A stretch of 64,000 nucleotides of DNA. Origin: Enhygromyxa salina. Lineage in GTDB: Bacteria; Myxococcota_A; Polyangia; Nannocystales; Nannocystaceae. Shown in pieces: positions 37,940 to 50,955 of this stretch. The DNA is taken from the NCBI RefSeq assembly GCF_002994615.1, contig NZ_PVNK01000108.1:96520-160519 (forward strand). The letters run 5' to 3'. A program made the translations under genes and the position numbers. Under the pieces are notes generated by a model, which did no database searches, was not told the DNA's origin, and saw only the letters and a program-made list of their open reading frames with translations. How positions within the stretch are numbered: position 1 is the stretch's first letter; each line of letters starts with the position of its first letter.

Positions 37940-39262
37940 ATGCCACCCAAGCGCCGACTGCGAGCCCGGCTGATCCTGGGCACGATCTTGCTGAGCCTGA
38001 TCGTGCTCGGCTTCGATGGGCCCGCCCGTGGGCAGGTGAGCGGCTCGGGGGCGCGGGCCAGCGGTCCCCTCGAGCACGGCGCGTATCTGTGGCAGCGCGG
38101 CTGGTCCGACGAGGTCCGCGCGTCGATCGATCGCCACGCGGCCGACCCGGCGCTCGGCGAGCTGCTGATCCTCGCCGCCGAGCTCGACGGCGCGTCGGCG
38201 ACGATGATCGCCTGGGATGAAGCGGCGCTCGATGACGTGGGGGCGCTCGGACTGACGATCCGCGTGGGTCCGTGGTCGGGGCCCTTCGGCGGCCCCGACG
38301 ACGCGCGGCTCCCCGTCCTGCTCGACGCCGTGCGCTCGACCCTCGCGCGCGCTCGCGGGGCCGGGCTCGAGCTCCGCGAGCTGCAGCTGGACTTCGACGC
38401 GGGCACCCGCGCGCTGCCTGGCTACGCCCGCTGGGTCGCCGCGGTCGCGGAGCTCGCCGCGCCGACGCCCGTGACGATCACCGCGCTGCCCGACTGGTTG
38501 GGCAGCCCCGAGCTGCCCGCGCTGCTGTCCGAGACCGAGGGCTGGGTCTTGCAGGTCCATGGCCTGCGCCCGATGACGCGGGGGGAGTCGGCCGAGATCT
38601 TCGAGCTCGACGCGGCGCGCGAGGCCGTCGAGCGGGCCGCCGTGATCGCCGAGGAGGTCGATCGTCCGCTGCGGGTCGCGCTGCCGACCTACACCTATCT
38701 GGTCGTGCGTGATCCCGTCGACGGCGGAGTCGAGGGCATCGCGGCTGAGCAGGCGCCGCGGCGCCTCGATCGGGATCGCTTCGTTCGTGCCGAGGCCGAT
38801 CCCGACGCGCTCGCCGAGCTGATCGCTGGCTGGACCGCCGACCGCCCAGCGGCGCTCGAGGGCGTCGTGTGGTTTCGTCTGCCTGTGGCGGGGGATCGCC
38901 TCGCGTGGTCGTGGCCGACCCTGTCGGCGGTCATCGCCGGTCGGGCGCCGAGCCGACAGCTGCGCCTCGACGCCTGCGCGCTCGCGGGCGAGCCGGGGGT
39001 CGTCGAGCTCCACCTCGTCAACGAGGGCGAGGCCGGAGCTTGGGTCGACGCGCCGCTGCGTGTGCCCCTGCCCGAGCGGCCTCTCGCCGCCGACGCGCTC
39101 GACGGGTTCGCGCTGGGCCGCTCGGGGGCCGCGGCGCTCGAGCTCGAGCCGCGCGCCCAGGTCCGCGTTGGCACGGGCGAACGCCGCCCGGTCGCGTGGT
39201 TGCGCTTCAGCGAAGGTCGCACGCTCACCGACACCGTCTGCCCGGAGCCACCCTCGCCATGA
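37940..39262 (+). CDS. DUF3142-like secreted/anchored protein
   Basis: The protein has 440 residues from ATG 37940; a TTG at 37901 is also in frame. An N-terminal hydrophobic segment (LILGTILLSLIVLGFDGPA) is a signal or anchor. The core fits DUF3142, a TIM-barrel-like family related to glycoside hydrolases: HGAYLWQRGWSDEVRAS, LELRELQLDFDAGTRALPGYA (with an acidic pair), VTITALPDWLG, GWVLQVHGLRP and VALPTYTYLVV. Catalysis is unproven. The stop overlaps the next ATG by 4 bases. Confidence 0.7.
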   Translation: MPPKRRLRARLILGTILLSLIVLGFDGPARGQVSGSGARASGPLEHGAYLWQRGWSDEVRASIDRHAADPALGELLILAAELDGASATMIAWDEAALDDVGALGLTIRVGPWSGPFGGPDDARLPVLLDAVRSTLARARGAGLELRELQLDFDAGTRALPGYARWVAAVAELAAPTPVTITALPDWLGSPELPALLSETEGWVLQVHGLRPMTRGESAEIFELDAAREAVERAAVIAEEVDRPLRVALPTYTYLVVRDPVDGGVEGIAAEQAPRRLDRDRFVRAEADPDALAELIAGWTADRPAALEGVVWFRLPVAGDRLAWSWPTLSAVIAGRAPSRQLRLDACALAGEPGVVELHLVNEGEAGAWVDAPLRVPLPERPLAADALDGFALGRSGAAALELEPRAQVRVGTGERRPVAWLRFSEGRTLTDTVCPEPPSP

Positions 39263-41382
39263 TCTCACCGCGTTCGTTGATCTCGGTTTTCGTGCTGACC
39301 CTCGGCCTGAGCCTGGCCGATCGCCCGGTCCACGCCTGCGGGCCCGATCTGCCCCGCGCGATGCTGCAGCGCGATCACGACGCCCTGTGTCAGGCGCCCG
39401 CGCTGCGCCTGGGTCCGCAGCTCGCCCGCCTCGCGCCTGCGAAGGTCCGCGCCCGGGCCAACACCTCGACGACCGCCGAGGCCGAGCAGCTCGATCTGCG
39501 CGTGGCCCTGGCCGGGCTCGGCCTCGACGCGGCCGAGCTCGAGGCCCGCCTCGTGCAGGTCCGCGACTACCGAGCTCAGCTCGAAGATCCCGATCGCGAC
39601 GGAGAGCCCGCGCTGGAGTTGCCCGAGCTGCCCGAGGAGTTTCGCCTTTACCTCGAGGGCGCTCGGGCCTGGCATCGCGAGCGCGGGCAGGCTCGGTCTG
39701 CGTTCGCGGCGATCCTCGAGCTGCCCGCGGATCGCCGCCGCTACCGCAGCGTGTGGGCCGCCTACATGCTCGCCAGGCTCGATGAGGGCCCTGGCTGCCG
39801 TGCGTGGCCGCGGGTCCGGGCGCTCGCGGACGCCGGCTTCGTCGACAGCCTCGGGCTCGCGGCCGCGAGCTACGGCGAGGAGGCCGCGTGCGAGCGCGGG
39901 CGCGATCCAACCCGGGCGCTCGAGCTCTACCTCGACCAGGTCGCGACCGGCGATGGCTCGGCCCAGGCCTCGATCGAGTTCGTCCTCGCCGATGAGTTTG
40001 ACGCCGCGATCGACGCGCCCGCGCGTCTGCGGGCGCTCGTGGCCAAGCCCGCGCTGCGCGAGCTCGTCGGCGCGTGGCTGGTCGCCGACGGCGAGCCCGA
40101 GCACAGCGCGGCGTGGCTGGAGGCCCTGGAAGTCGCGGGGCTCGAGCAGGCCGTCGCGGCCGGGCCGCTGGCATGGACGGCCTACCGAGTGGGGGACATG
40201 GACGCCGCCGCACGCTGGGCCCGGCTCGGCGCGAGCGACCTCGATCACGGCGACGTGATCGCGCGCTGGGTCCTCGCCAAGCTCGAGCTGCGCCGGGGCG
40301 ACCTCGATCGGGCGACGCTCGCGCTCGCGCGGATCGAGCGGGACCTCGGCGAGGCGGAGCGCGCGACCCTCGAGCTCGGCGAGTGGCGCTACGGCGACTG
40401 GATGAGCGACGCTCGGGCCCATCGCAGCGCGGCCGCGGAGCTCGGCGTGCTCGAGCTGCGCCGCGGTCGATTCGTGCCTGCGCTCGCCGCCTTCGTGCGC
40501 GCCGACGCCTACCTCGACGCGGCCTACGTCGCCGAGCAGGTCCTGACGATCGACGAGCTCGAGCTCTTTGTCAGCGAGGCGCTCGCGTCCGAGCCCTCAC
40601 CCTCTGTCGAGGACCTGCGCTGGTTGTTGGCCCGTCGGCTCGCGCGCAGCGGCCAGTGGGAGCGCGCGGCGCCCTACTACCCCGAGCAATGGCGAGCCAA
40701 AGCCGAGGCCCACGCTGCCGACCTCCAAGCCCTGCGCGATCCGGATCTGAGCGAGCTCCGTCGGGCCCGGATCCTGTGGCGCATGGCCCAGCGCACGCGC
40801 GAACACGGCATGGAGCTGCGCGGGACCGAGCTCGACCCGGACTGGACGACCTACGCGGGCGCCTTCGCACCCGAGGCGATCTGGGCCACGCGCGGGCTCG
40901 TCGACGGCCCGACCGGCCCCTCGGAGTCCGAGCGCGAGCGGGTCGAGGCCCAGCGCCTGACCGAGCCGCGCTTTCACTATCGCTGGGTCGCCGCTGACCT
41001 CGCCTGGGACGCCGCCGAGCTGTTGCCTGAGGAGCACCCGGCCGCCGCGCGCGTGCTGTGCATCGCGGGGGCTTGGATCGCCGATCGAGATCTCGAGGGC
41101 GGCCACCGCTTCCACGCGGCCATGACTCGGCGCAGCGGCCCCGTCGACGTCGCGTACCTGGCCGACGGGGCCGGCTGGTTTGCAGACACGGATCCGTGCG
41201 CGGCGCAGGGCGTCGACCTTGGCCAAGCGACCGTGCACATCCCCTTCGGCGCCTCGCCCCGCGCCCGGAGCTCGCTGCGCGATCTGGTCCGCGTCGGCTG
41301 GCCGATCGCCGCGTTGTTCGCCTTGCTGAGCGTGGTCGGCTTGATGTTGATCCCCGCGCGGCAGCCGAAATCGCCGAAATAG
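39259..41382 (+). CDS. Large TPR-type helical repeat protein with C-terminal anchor
   Basis: From ATG 39259 the protein has 707 residues. The signal peptide is SLISVFVLTLGLSLADRPVHA, then CGPDLP. The body is a helical-repeat solenoid (for example ARWARLGASDLDHGDVIARW, LAKLELRRGDLDRATLALA, RRGRFVPALAAFVRADAYLD). A C-terminal hydrophobic helix (VGWPIAALFALLSVVGLML) ends the protein. It is probably exported and anchored by its C-terminus. The start is coupled to the DUF3142-like gene, so the two may act together at the envelope. The frame is open much further upstream, antisense-like within the DUF3142 gene, and that part is not protein-like. Confidence 0.75.
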   Translation: MISPRSLISVFVLTLGLSLADRPVHACGPDLPRAMLQRDHDALCQAPALRLGPQLARLAPAKVRARANTSTTAEAEQLDLRVALAGLGLDAAELEARLVQVRDYRAQLEDPDRDGEPALELPELPEEFRLYLEGARAWHRERGQARSAFAAILELPADRRRYRSVWAAYMLARLDEGPGCRAWPRVRALADAGFVDSLGLAAASYGEEAACERGRDPTRALELYLDQVATGDGSAQASIEFVLADEFDAAIDAPARLRALVAKPALRELVGAWLVADGEPEHSAAWLEALEVAGLEQAVAAGPLAWTAYRVGDMDAAARWARLGASDLDHGDVIARWVLAKLELRRGDLDRATLALARIERDLGEAERATLELGEWRYGDWMSDARAHRSAAAELGVLELRRGRFVPALAAFVRADAYLDAAYVAEQVLTIDELELFVSEALASEPSPSVEDLRWLLARRLARSGQWERAAPYYPEQWRAKAEAHAADLQALRDPDLSELRRARILWRMAQRTREHGMELRGTELDPDWTTYAGAFAPEAIWATRGLVDGPTGPSESERERVEAQRLTEPRFHYRWVAADLAWDAAELLPEEHPAAARVLCIAGAWIADRDLEGGHRFHAAMTRRSGPVDVAYLADGAGWFADTDPCAAQGVDLGQATVHIPFGASPRARSSLRDLVRVGWPIAALFALLSVVGLMLIPARQPKSPK

Positions 41383-41426
41383 GCTGACCGCCGCGGTGCT
41401 CGACAGCGCCACCGAGGGGAACCACC

Positions 41427-42209
41427 ATGGCGCCCGTGTCTCGACTTCGGGTCCACGTTTCACTCGCGCTCACGCTGATGTGCGTGGCAGCGTTGGGCTG
41501 CCGCGCGCGCGCGCAGACCACCGTGATCGTGTTCGCCGCGGCGTCGCTGAGCGAGCCCTTTCACGCGCTCGAGCGCGCCTACGAGGCCGAGCACCCCGGG
41601 GTCGACGTCGTGCTCAACCTCGCCGGATCGCAGCTCCTCGCCAGTCAGCTGGTCGAGGGCGCGCCGGCCGACGTGTTCGCCTCGGCCGACGTCGCCACGC
41701 TCGAGCGGGTCGCCGCCGAGCGCTCGCTCGAGCCCGGGTCGCGCCGGGCCTTCGCGGCCAATCGCCTGGTCGTGGTCGTGCCCGCCGACGCCGACTTCGA
41801 CGAGCTCGAAGATCTGCGCGAGCCCGGGCTCAAGGTCGTGCTCGCCGGACCCGAGGTGCCCGTCGGTCGCTACGCGCGGGCGGCCCTCGACCAGCTCGGC
41901 CTCAGCGAGGCCGTCGAGGCCAACCTCGTGTCGAACGAGGACAGCGTCAACGGCGTGCTCGCCAAGCTCGAGCTCGGCGAGGCCGACGCGGGGCTCGCCT
42001 ACGCGACGGATCTGAGGCGGTCGCCGAGCCTGCGGGGGATCGAGCTGCCCGCGAGCGTGGACGTGCGCGCGCGCTACGAGCTCGCGGTCCTGGCTGACGG
42101 GCCGACGCCCGCGCAGGGGCTGGCGTTCGCGGCGTTTGTGACCGGGGCGAAGGGCCAGGCGGTGCTGCGCGAGCATGGCTTCACCGCGGTCGGGGAGGGT
42201 GAGGGCTGA
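41427..42209 (+). CDS. modA: Molybdate ABC transporter substrate-binding protein (ModA-like lipoprotein)
   Basis: The protein has 260 residues. The signal peptide ends in CVAALGCRA, a lipobox with Cys25. ModA marks: TTVIVFAAASLSEPFHALE near residue 31, LNLAGSQLLASQLVEGAPADVFASAD, AANRLVVVVP, and GLAYATDL near residue 192. Such proteins bind molybdate or tungstate outside the inner membrane for ModBC. No modB or modC follows; the next gene is a convergent rhodanese. GAGGGGA, 8 bases before the ATG, is a reasonable ribosome binding site. Confidence 0.88.
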   Translation: MAPVSRLRVHVSLALTLMCVAALGCRARAQTTVIVFAAASLSEPFHALERAYEAEHPGVDVVLNLAGSQLLASQLVEGAPADVFASADVATLERVAAERSLEPGSRRAFAANRLVVVVPADADFDELEDLREPGLKVVLAGPEVPVGRYARAALDQLGLSEAVEANLVSNEDSVNGVLAKLELGEADAGLAYATDLRRSPSLRGIELPASVDVRARYELAVLADGPTPAQGLAFAAFVTGAKGQAVLREHGFTAVGEGEG

Positions 42210-42292
42210 AGACGGGCGGGCCGCGAGCTGTCCTTCGACTGGCTCGAGCTTGCACCGATCAGCGAGGAAGCTTCAGCGCCAGATGTGCGAGG

Positions 42293-42724
42293 TCAATCGG
42301 GCCAGTCGCTCAGGCGGCCGAGGTTGGTCACGCGATCGAAGCCCGCGTCGATGAGTTGGTCCTTGACGATGCCCGCCCGGCGGCCGGATTTACAGTAGAG
42401 CACCACAGGTTTGTGTACGTCGCCGCCGACGAGCTCGCGGATCTCGTCGAGGCGCGCGGGGACGTCGGAGTGGTTGATGTTGATCGCTCCCTCGATGTGC
42501 CCGCGCGCGAACTCCTTGGGCGTGCGCACGTCGAGGAGCAGGGCGTCCGCGTCGACGAGCTGCTTGGCGAGGGCCGGGTCGCGGTCCGCGTAGGGGCCCT
42601 CGGGGAGGCCCTGGGCGTCGAGCTTGGTCTCGGACTTGGCGGTGGTTTCGGTGTCCTGGTCGTGCTTGCAGGCGGGGAGGAGCAGCGCGAGCGCGAGCGC
42701 GGCAGGCAGGACGCGGGGGGTCAT
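42293..42724 (-). CDS. Rhodanese-domain lipoprotein
   Basis: The protein has 143 residues. A signal peptide (LALALLLPACKH) provides the lipobox Cys19. The rhodanese domain has LLLDVRTPKEFARGHIEGAI and the active-site loop VLYCKSGRRAGI with the catalytic Cys. It probably carries sulfur or acts as a sulfurtransferase in the periplasm. ALLLDVRTPKEFARGHI matches the PspE/GlpE-type single domain. It is convergent to modA. Confidence 0.87.
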   Translation of the reverse strand: MTPRVLPAALALALLLPACKHDQDTETTAKSETKLDAQGLPEGPYADRDPALAKQLVDADALLLDVRTPKEFARGHIEGAININHSDVPARLDEIRELVGGDVHKPVVLYCKSGRRAGIVKDQLIDAGFDRVTNLGRLSDWPD

Positions 42725-42850
42725 GGCGAGATCATGCCAGAAGGGGGGTGTTTAGTGGTTGGCGCCAAACCGTGTGCCGAGCCGCCGCAGCAAGGACGGG
42801 CGTGACATGAGCGCGCGATCCGAGCGAAGGGCCGCGCTCGGCGGAGCGTC

Positions 42851-43813
42851 TCACTGCAAGATGCCGTCGACGGGCTCGAGCACGGGCGGCAACTCGCCCT
42901 CGCCCAAGCGCTGGCGCAGGTTGATCTCGATCATGCGCGATAGCGTCGACAGCGGGAGGTCGTTGGGGTCGGTGCCGAAGGGATCTTCGATCTCGGTCCC
43001 GACCGCGTCGAGGCCATAGAAGGCGTAGGCGACGATGGCCACGACCACGGGCGTCAGCATGCCGACGGTGGAGACGATGCCGAAGGGCAGGCCGAGGCAG
43101 TAGACCGCGACGATGCGGTGCATCAACACCGTGTAGCTGTAGGGGATCGGCGTCGACTTGATGCGCTCGCAGGCGCCCTGCACGGCGGTGATCTCGGTCA
43201 GGCTGCCCTCGAGCACGCTCAGGTGCAGCGGGTGGACCCAGCCGCGGTCGTAGAGCGCCCGCAAGCGATCGCCGAGCCACTGGCTGATCGCCAGCGGGCG
43301 GTTGAGCTCAGCTTCGAGGGTGCCCGCGAGCGCGTCGGGCAGCAGGTTGAGGTATTCGTCGGGGTCGTGCTGACCGCGCAGGTGCTGACGAAAGGCGTGA
43401 ACGTAGGCGATCTGGCCGTAGACGAGCTCGCGACGCACGCGCGCGAGCTCGGCCACCTCTTCGGGCGCGGGGGCTCGTGTGCTCGTCTGGGCTTGGGGGC
43501 CGATCAAGGTCAGCAGCTGGCGGGTGAACGAGCGCGAGACGTTGACCATCCGCCCCCACAGCTTGCGCCCCTCCCAGAAGCGGTCGTAGCTGGTGGTGTT
43601 GCGAAACCCGAGGAAGATCGACAGCGCCAGGCCGATCAGCGTGAACGGCAAGGGCGTGAGGTTGGTGTCGAAGACCTCGAAGTAGACCTGGGCGAGGGTG
43701 ACCGCGGTCGCGGTCACGGTCGCGACCAACATCCGCTTCCAGCTGACCGAGAGCGAGGTCCCGCGGATCATCACCAGCTGGTTGAGCCATGCGCGGCGGT
43801 CCGTGATGATCAC
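42851..43813 (-). CDS. Bestrophin-family (UPF0187) chloride channel-like protein
   Basis: From GTG 43813 the protein has 320 residues; a TTG at 43849 gives 332. GTG is preferred because the protein then starts MIITDRRAWLNQL as in the family, and TACCGT lies 6 bases before it. Bestrophin marks include LTPLPFTLIGLALSIFLGFR, NTTSYDRFWEGRKLWGRMVN (near residue 75), CERIKSTPIPYSYTVLMHR and the last helices LPFGIVSTVGMLTPVVVAIV. Bacterial relatives form pentameric ion channels in the inner membrane. Confidence 0.88.
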   Translation of the reverse strand: MIITDRRAWLNQLVMIRGTSLSVSWKRMLVATVTATAVTLAQVYFEVFDTNLTPLPFTLIGLALSIFLGFRNTTSYDRFWEGRKLWGRMVNVSRSFTRQLLTLIGPQAQTSTRAPAPEEVAELARVRRELVYGQIAYVHAFRQHLRGQHDPDEYLNLLPDALAGTLEAELNRPLAISQWLGDRLRALYDRGWVHPLHLSVLEGSLTEITAVQGACERIKSTPIPYSYTVLMHRIVAVYCLGLPFGIVSTVGMLTPVVVAIVAYAFYGLDAVGTEIEDPFGTDPNDLPLSTLSRMIEINLRQRLGEGELPPVLEPVDGILQ

Positions 43814-43819
43814 CGCCGC

Positions 43820-43825
43820 ACGGTA
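43820..43825 (-). promoter_or_regulatory. Predicted -10 box of the bestrophin gene
   Basis: TACCGT on the minus strand lies 6 bases before the GTG at 43813. It supports that start over the upstream TTG. Confidence 0.35.
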
Positions 43826-44006
43826 GTGCGCGGTGCCGAGCGAGCGCAAGCAAGGCTGGTGTCAGGGCGAGCCCGGAGCCACGCGGAGCCCGTACAGCTC
43901 GCCGCGCAGCTCGCTCGGATGCGAGGCCTTCAGATCGGTGTGGGCGAGGCGCGAGCCGCTCGGCGAAGCGCAGCGAGCGACCGCTGTGGGGAGTCCAAGG
44001 CCGCTG

Positions 44007-44795
44007 CTAGCGCTGGCCGCTGCGTTCCCACAAGAAGCGGATGAAGTCGTTGCGCGACTTCAACCCCAGCTTGGAGAACGCGGCCGCGAGCAGCTGTCGG
44101 GTGCGGCTGTAGGACACCTTCATCGCCCGGGCGATGTCGGCGTCGGACAGGCCCTCGGCGACCCCGGCCACGGCCTGGGCCTGGCGGGCGCTGAGGCCAA
44201 ACTCGGCGGCGAGCGAGGCCAGGCGTTCGCTGGAGTCGACGGGCTTGCCGGGCGCCTGCTCGCGGGCTCGGGCGAGGCGCTTGCCGACGCCGTCCTCGAT
44301 CTCGTTCTGGACGGCCGAGCCCTTGTGCTCGGCGAGGATCCGGCGCATCTGCAAGGTTCGCTCGCGGGCCTGGGTCACGGCCACATGGAGGCGCTCGAGC
44401 TCGACGGGCTTGGCCAGGAACTCGCTGACACCGAGACCCGCGGCGATCCGGGCGACGTTGGACTCGGGGTTGCCGGTCAGGACCACGCAGGCGCATGGGT
44501 GCTCGCGGGTCCGCAGCTCGACGATCAGATCGAGGCCGTTGCCGTCGGGCAGCGAGACGTCGAGGAGCGCGAGCTCGGGCTCGTGGCGCTCGACGAGCAG
44601 CCGGGCCTGGTCGATGCGGGTCGCCCAGAGGATCTTGGCGCCGCGCTCTTCCAGCGCGAGGCGGACCCACTTGGCCGCGCGCGGGTCGTCCTCGACGAGC
44701 AAGATCGTCAGCTCGTCGAGGTCTCGCTGGATCCCGTCCGAGGGTCCGTCAGAAGTGTCGGTGGACGGGCTGTCGCTCGGATCGGTCGCTGCCAC
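44007..44795 (-). CDS. Response regulator with receiver and LuxR-type HTH domains
   Basis: The protein has 262 residues from GTG 44795. The receiver domain is complete: acidic pair in LLVEDDPRAAKW, phospho-Asp in LALLDVSLPDGNGLDLI, Thr in VVLTGNPES, and Lys in EFLAKPVELERL. A roughly 60-residue charged linker follows, then a LuxR/FixJ helix-turn-helix (FGLSARQAQAVAGVAEGLSDADIARAM). No sensor kinase is adjacent, so it is an orphan here. TACACT lies 6 bases before the start. Confidence 0.88.
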   Translation of the reverse strand: MAATDPSDSPSTDTSDGPSDGIQRDLDELTILLVEDDPRAAKWVRLALEERGAKILWATRIDQARLLVERHEPELALLDVSLPDGNGLDLIVELRTREHPCACVVLTGNPESNVARIAAGLGVSEFLAKPVELERLHVAVTQARERTLQMRRILAEHKGSAVQNEIEDGVGKRLARAREQAPGKPVDSSERLASLAAEFGLSARQAQAVAGVAEGLSDADIARAMKVSYSRTRQLLAAAFSKLGLKSRNDFIRFLWERSGQR

Positions 44796-44801
44796 AGCGC
44801 G

Positions 44802-44807
44802 AGTGTA
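44802..44807 (-). promoter_or_regulatory. Predicted -10 box of the response regulator gene
   Basis: TACACT on the minus strand lies 6 bases before the GTG at 44795. Confidence 0.4.
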
Positions 44808-44868
44808 ACAAAGTCTCCGCCCAGCGGCCCGCCAGCGAGGCGCTGGCGCCGTGGTCTCGGCGGTTGTC

Positions 44869-45350
44869 TTTAGACCCCCGCAGGCGCTTTCGGAGCTCGT
44901 TTAGACCCCCGCAGGCGCTTTCGGACCTTGCCATGCACGGCCGCTGCGCGGCCGGTCGCTACGTCGCTTCGCTCCTTCGCTCGATGGGGCTGGTATGAGC
45001 TTAGCTGGTTTAGACCCCCGCAGGCGCTTTCGGACCTTGCCATGCACGGCCGCTGCGCGGCCGGTCGCTACGTCGCTTCGCTCCTTCGCTCGATGGGCTG
45101 GTATGGGCTTAGCTGGTTTAGACCCCCACAGGCGTTTTCGCACCTTGCCATGCACGGCCGCTGCGCGGCCGGTCGCTACGTCGCTTCGCTCCTTCGCTCG
45201 ATGGGCTGGTATGAGCTTCGCTATCTGGGTGCGTGGCCCCCTGGAAGGGGGCTGGTTTAGATCCTCCGGGGGCTTTCGGGGCTCGTTTAGGTCCTCCGGG
45301 GGCTTTTGGAGCTGGTTTAGACCCCCCAGCTGCTTTTGGCGCTCATCTGG
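44869..45350 (+). repeat. Seven-unit tandem repeat array with long and short units
   Basis: Units start at TTTAGA/TTTAGG at 44869, 44900, 45009, 45117, 45256, 45286 and 45316. Short units are about 30 bases (TTTAGACCCCCGCAGGCG plus a TTTCGG-type end). Units 2-4 carry an extra 76-105 bases with the hairpin CGGCCGC-TGC-GCGGCCG. Unit 4 has a further extension (GCGTGGCCCCCTGGAAGGGG). An inverted copy lies at 57977-58106. The open frames across this array are repeat-derived, not genes. Confidence 0.85.
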
Positions 45351-45365
45351 GTCTCGCTGTCGCGC

Positions 45366-49667
<4,302 letters not shown>

Positions 49668-49785
49668 GGGCGGTCTCGTTGGGCCGGGCGCTGCGGCGCG
49701 CTTAGCGGATTCTACGCCGAAGCGCGCCCGAGCGCGCCCCCAACCGATGCTTTGCCGTGATTCGAGCCGCGCGCTGGCTCGTGGC

Positions 49786-49791
49786 TATACT
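49786..49791 (+). promoter_or_regulatory. Predicted -10 box of tcdA
   Basis: TATACT lies 9 bases before the ATG at 49801. No Shine-Dalgarno site is seen. Confidence 0.4.
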
Positions 49792-49800
49792 GCCGCGCCG

Positions 49801-50724
49801 ATGGCCGATCTTCCGACGCCCCCGCGCCTGCCGTGGCTGAGCGAGCCTCTCGCGACATCCGAGCCGCCCGGGCTGCTCACGCTTCGTCGCGAGCGAGCGC
49901 CCGAGCCCGAGCCCGCGCCAACGAGCGATGTCGAGGGCAGCTACCGACTCCACCGTCGCTTCGATCGAATGGGTCGCCTCGTCGGCGACGCCGCGATGCG
50001 CAAGCTGCTCGGGAGCCATGTGATGGTCATCGGTCTCGGCGGCGTCGGCAGCTGGGCGGCCGAGGCCCTGGCCCGCTCGGGGGTCGGGCGCCTGAGCCTG
50101 GTCGACTTCGACCTCGTGTGTGTGACCAACGCCAACCGCCAGCTCCACGCGATGCGCGGGACAACCGGCAAGCCCAAGGCCGAGGTCATGGCCGAGCGGC
50201 TCCAGGCGATCCACCCGACCTGTGAGATCGAGGCCGTGCGCAGCTTCTACGAGGCCGAGACCAGCGAGGCCCTGTTCGCGCGCGCCCCCGACATGATCAT
50301 CGACGCGATCGACAACCTCACGGCCAAGGCGCACCTGATCGCAAGCTGCCGCGCCCGCGGGGTCCCGGTGGTCGTGTCTGGCGGCGCGTCGGGGCGCATG
50401 GATCCGACCCAGATCCGCGTGAGTGATCTGAGCCGTGTCGCGGGTGATCCCTTCCTGGCGTCGCTGCGCAAGCTGCTTCGTCAGCGTCACGACTTCCCGA
50501 GCGCCCGGGGCTGGGACCTGCCTACGGTCCACTCGCTCGAGCCCCCGTCGGCTCCCATCGAGCTCGCCTACGACGAGGGCCAGGGCTTTCGCTGCGTGTG
50601 CCCGCAAGGCGACAACGGCAAGCACACCTGTGACCAACGCAACTTGATTTACGGGACAGCGGGCTTCGTGACTGGCAGCTTCGGGTTTGCCTGCGCGAGC
50701 GTGGCCGTCAAGGCGCTGAGCTGA
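49801..50724 (+). CDS. tcdA: tRNA threonylcarbamoyladenosine dehydratase (TcdA/CsdL, ThiF-E1-like)
   Basis: This E1-like enzyme uses ATP to cyclise t6A37 to ct6A in tRNA. From ATG 49801 the protein has 307 residues. After a roughly 55-residue Pro/Glu-rich extension, the core starts YRLHRRFDRMGRLVGDAAM. The nucleotide site is VMVIGLGGVGSWAAEALARS; LVDFDLVCVTNANRQLHA and DMIIDAIDNLTAKAHLI follow. CVCPQGDNGKHTCDQRN carries a Cys cluster. It sits just upstream of the T6SS-type cargo module but is a housekeeping gene. Confidence 0.9.
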   Translation: MADLPTPPRLPWLSEPLATSEPPGLLTLRRERAPEPEPAPTSDVEGSYRLHRRFDRMGRLVGDAAMRKLLGSHVMVIGLGGVGSWAAEALARSGVGRLSLVDFDLVCVTNANRQLHAMRGTTGKPKAEVMAERLQAIHPTCEIEAVRSFYEAETSEALFARAPDMIIDAIDNLTAKAHLIASCRARGVPVVVSGGASGRMDPTQIRVSDLSRVAGDPFLASLRKLLRQRHDFPSARGWDLPTVHSLEPPSAPIELAYDEGQGFRCVCPQGDNGKHTCDQRNLIYGTAGFVTGSFGFACASVAVKALS

Positions 50725-50752
50725 GCCGCCCGCATCGAGCTCCGAGCTCTGA

Positions 50753-50955
50753 GCTCCAAGCCATGAGGAGGCACGCTTTTTGCTCCGCTCGGTCGAGGAC
50801 GGGTACCGCCTCGTGTTCACTCGAAGCGCTCTCGTCTTCGACTTCGAGAAAGACGGCAGCGAGATCGAGTACGACCATGGCATCGAGGTTCACCGGGCCA
50901 GTGCCGTATCGACCAGGCGCTATGCACGCCCGGACGCCTGTGCCATCATTCTCCG
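50753..50955 (+). pseudogene. Possible remnant of a small gene, 5' end lost
   Basis: The frame after TGA 50750 reads EEARFLLRSVEDGYRLVFTR and then ALVFDFEKDGSEIEYDHGIE, which looks protein-like. It has no ATG or GTG at its head (only TTG 50780) and runs on into the DUF6484 gene in another frame. I read it as a decayed gene at the edge of the cargo module. The family is unknown. Confidence 0.25.

Noticed and set aside
43850..44006. A possible coding tail between the response regulator and the bestrophin gene on the minus strand.
   Set aside because: Only about 48 codons are open, with no start, and no similarity could be recognised.
44901..45155. An 84-codon minus-strand frame with repeated HGKVRKRL segments.
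   Set aside because: It is translated from the tandem DNA repeats at 44869-45350. Changes between units do not favour synonymous positions, and there is no start context.
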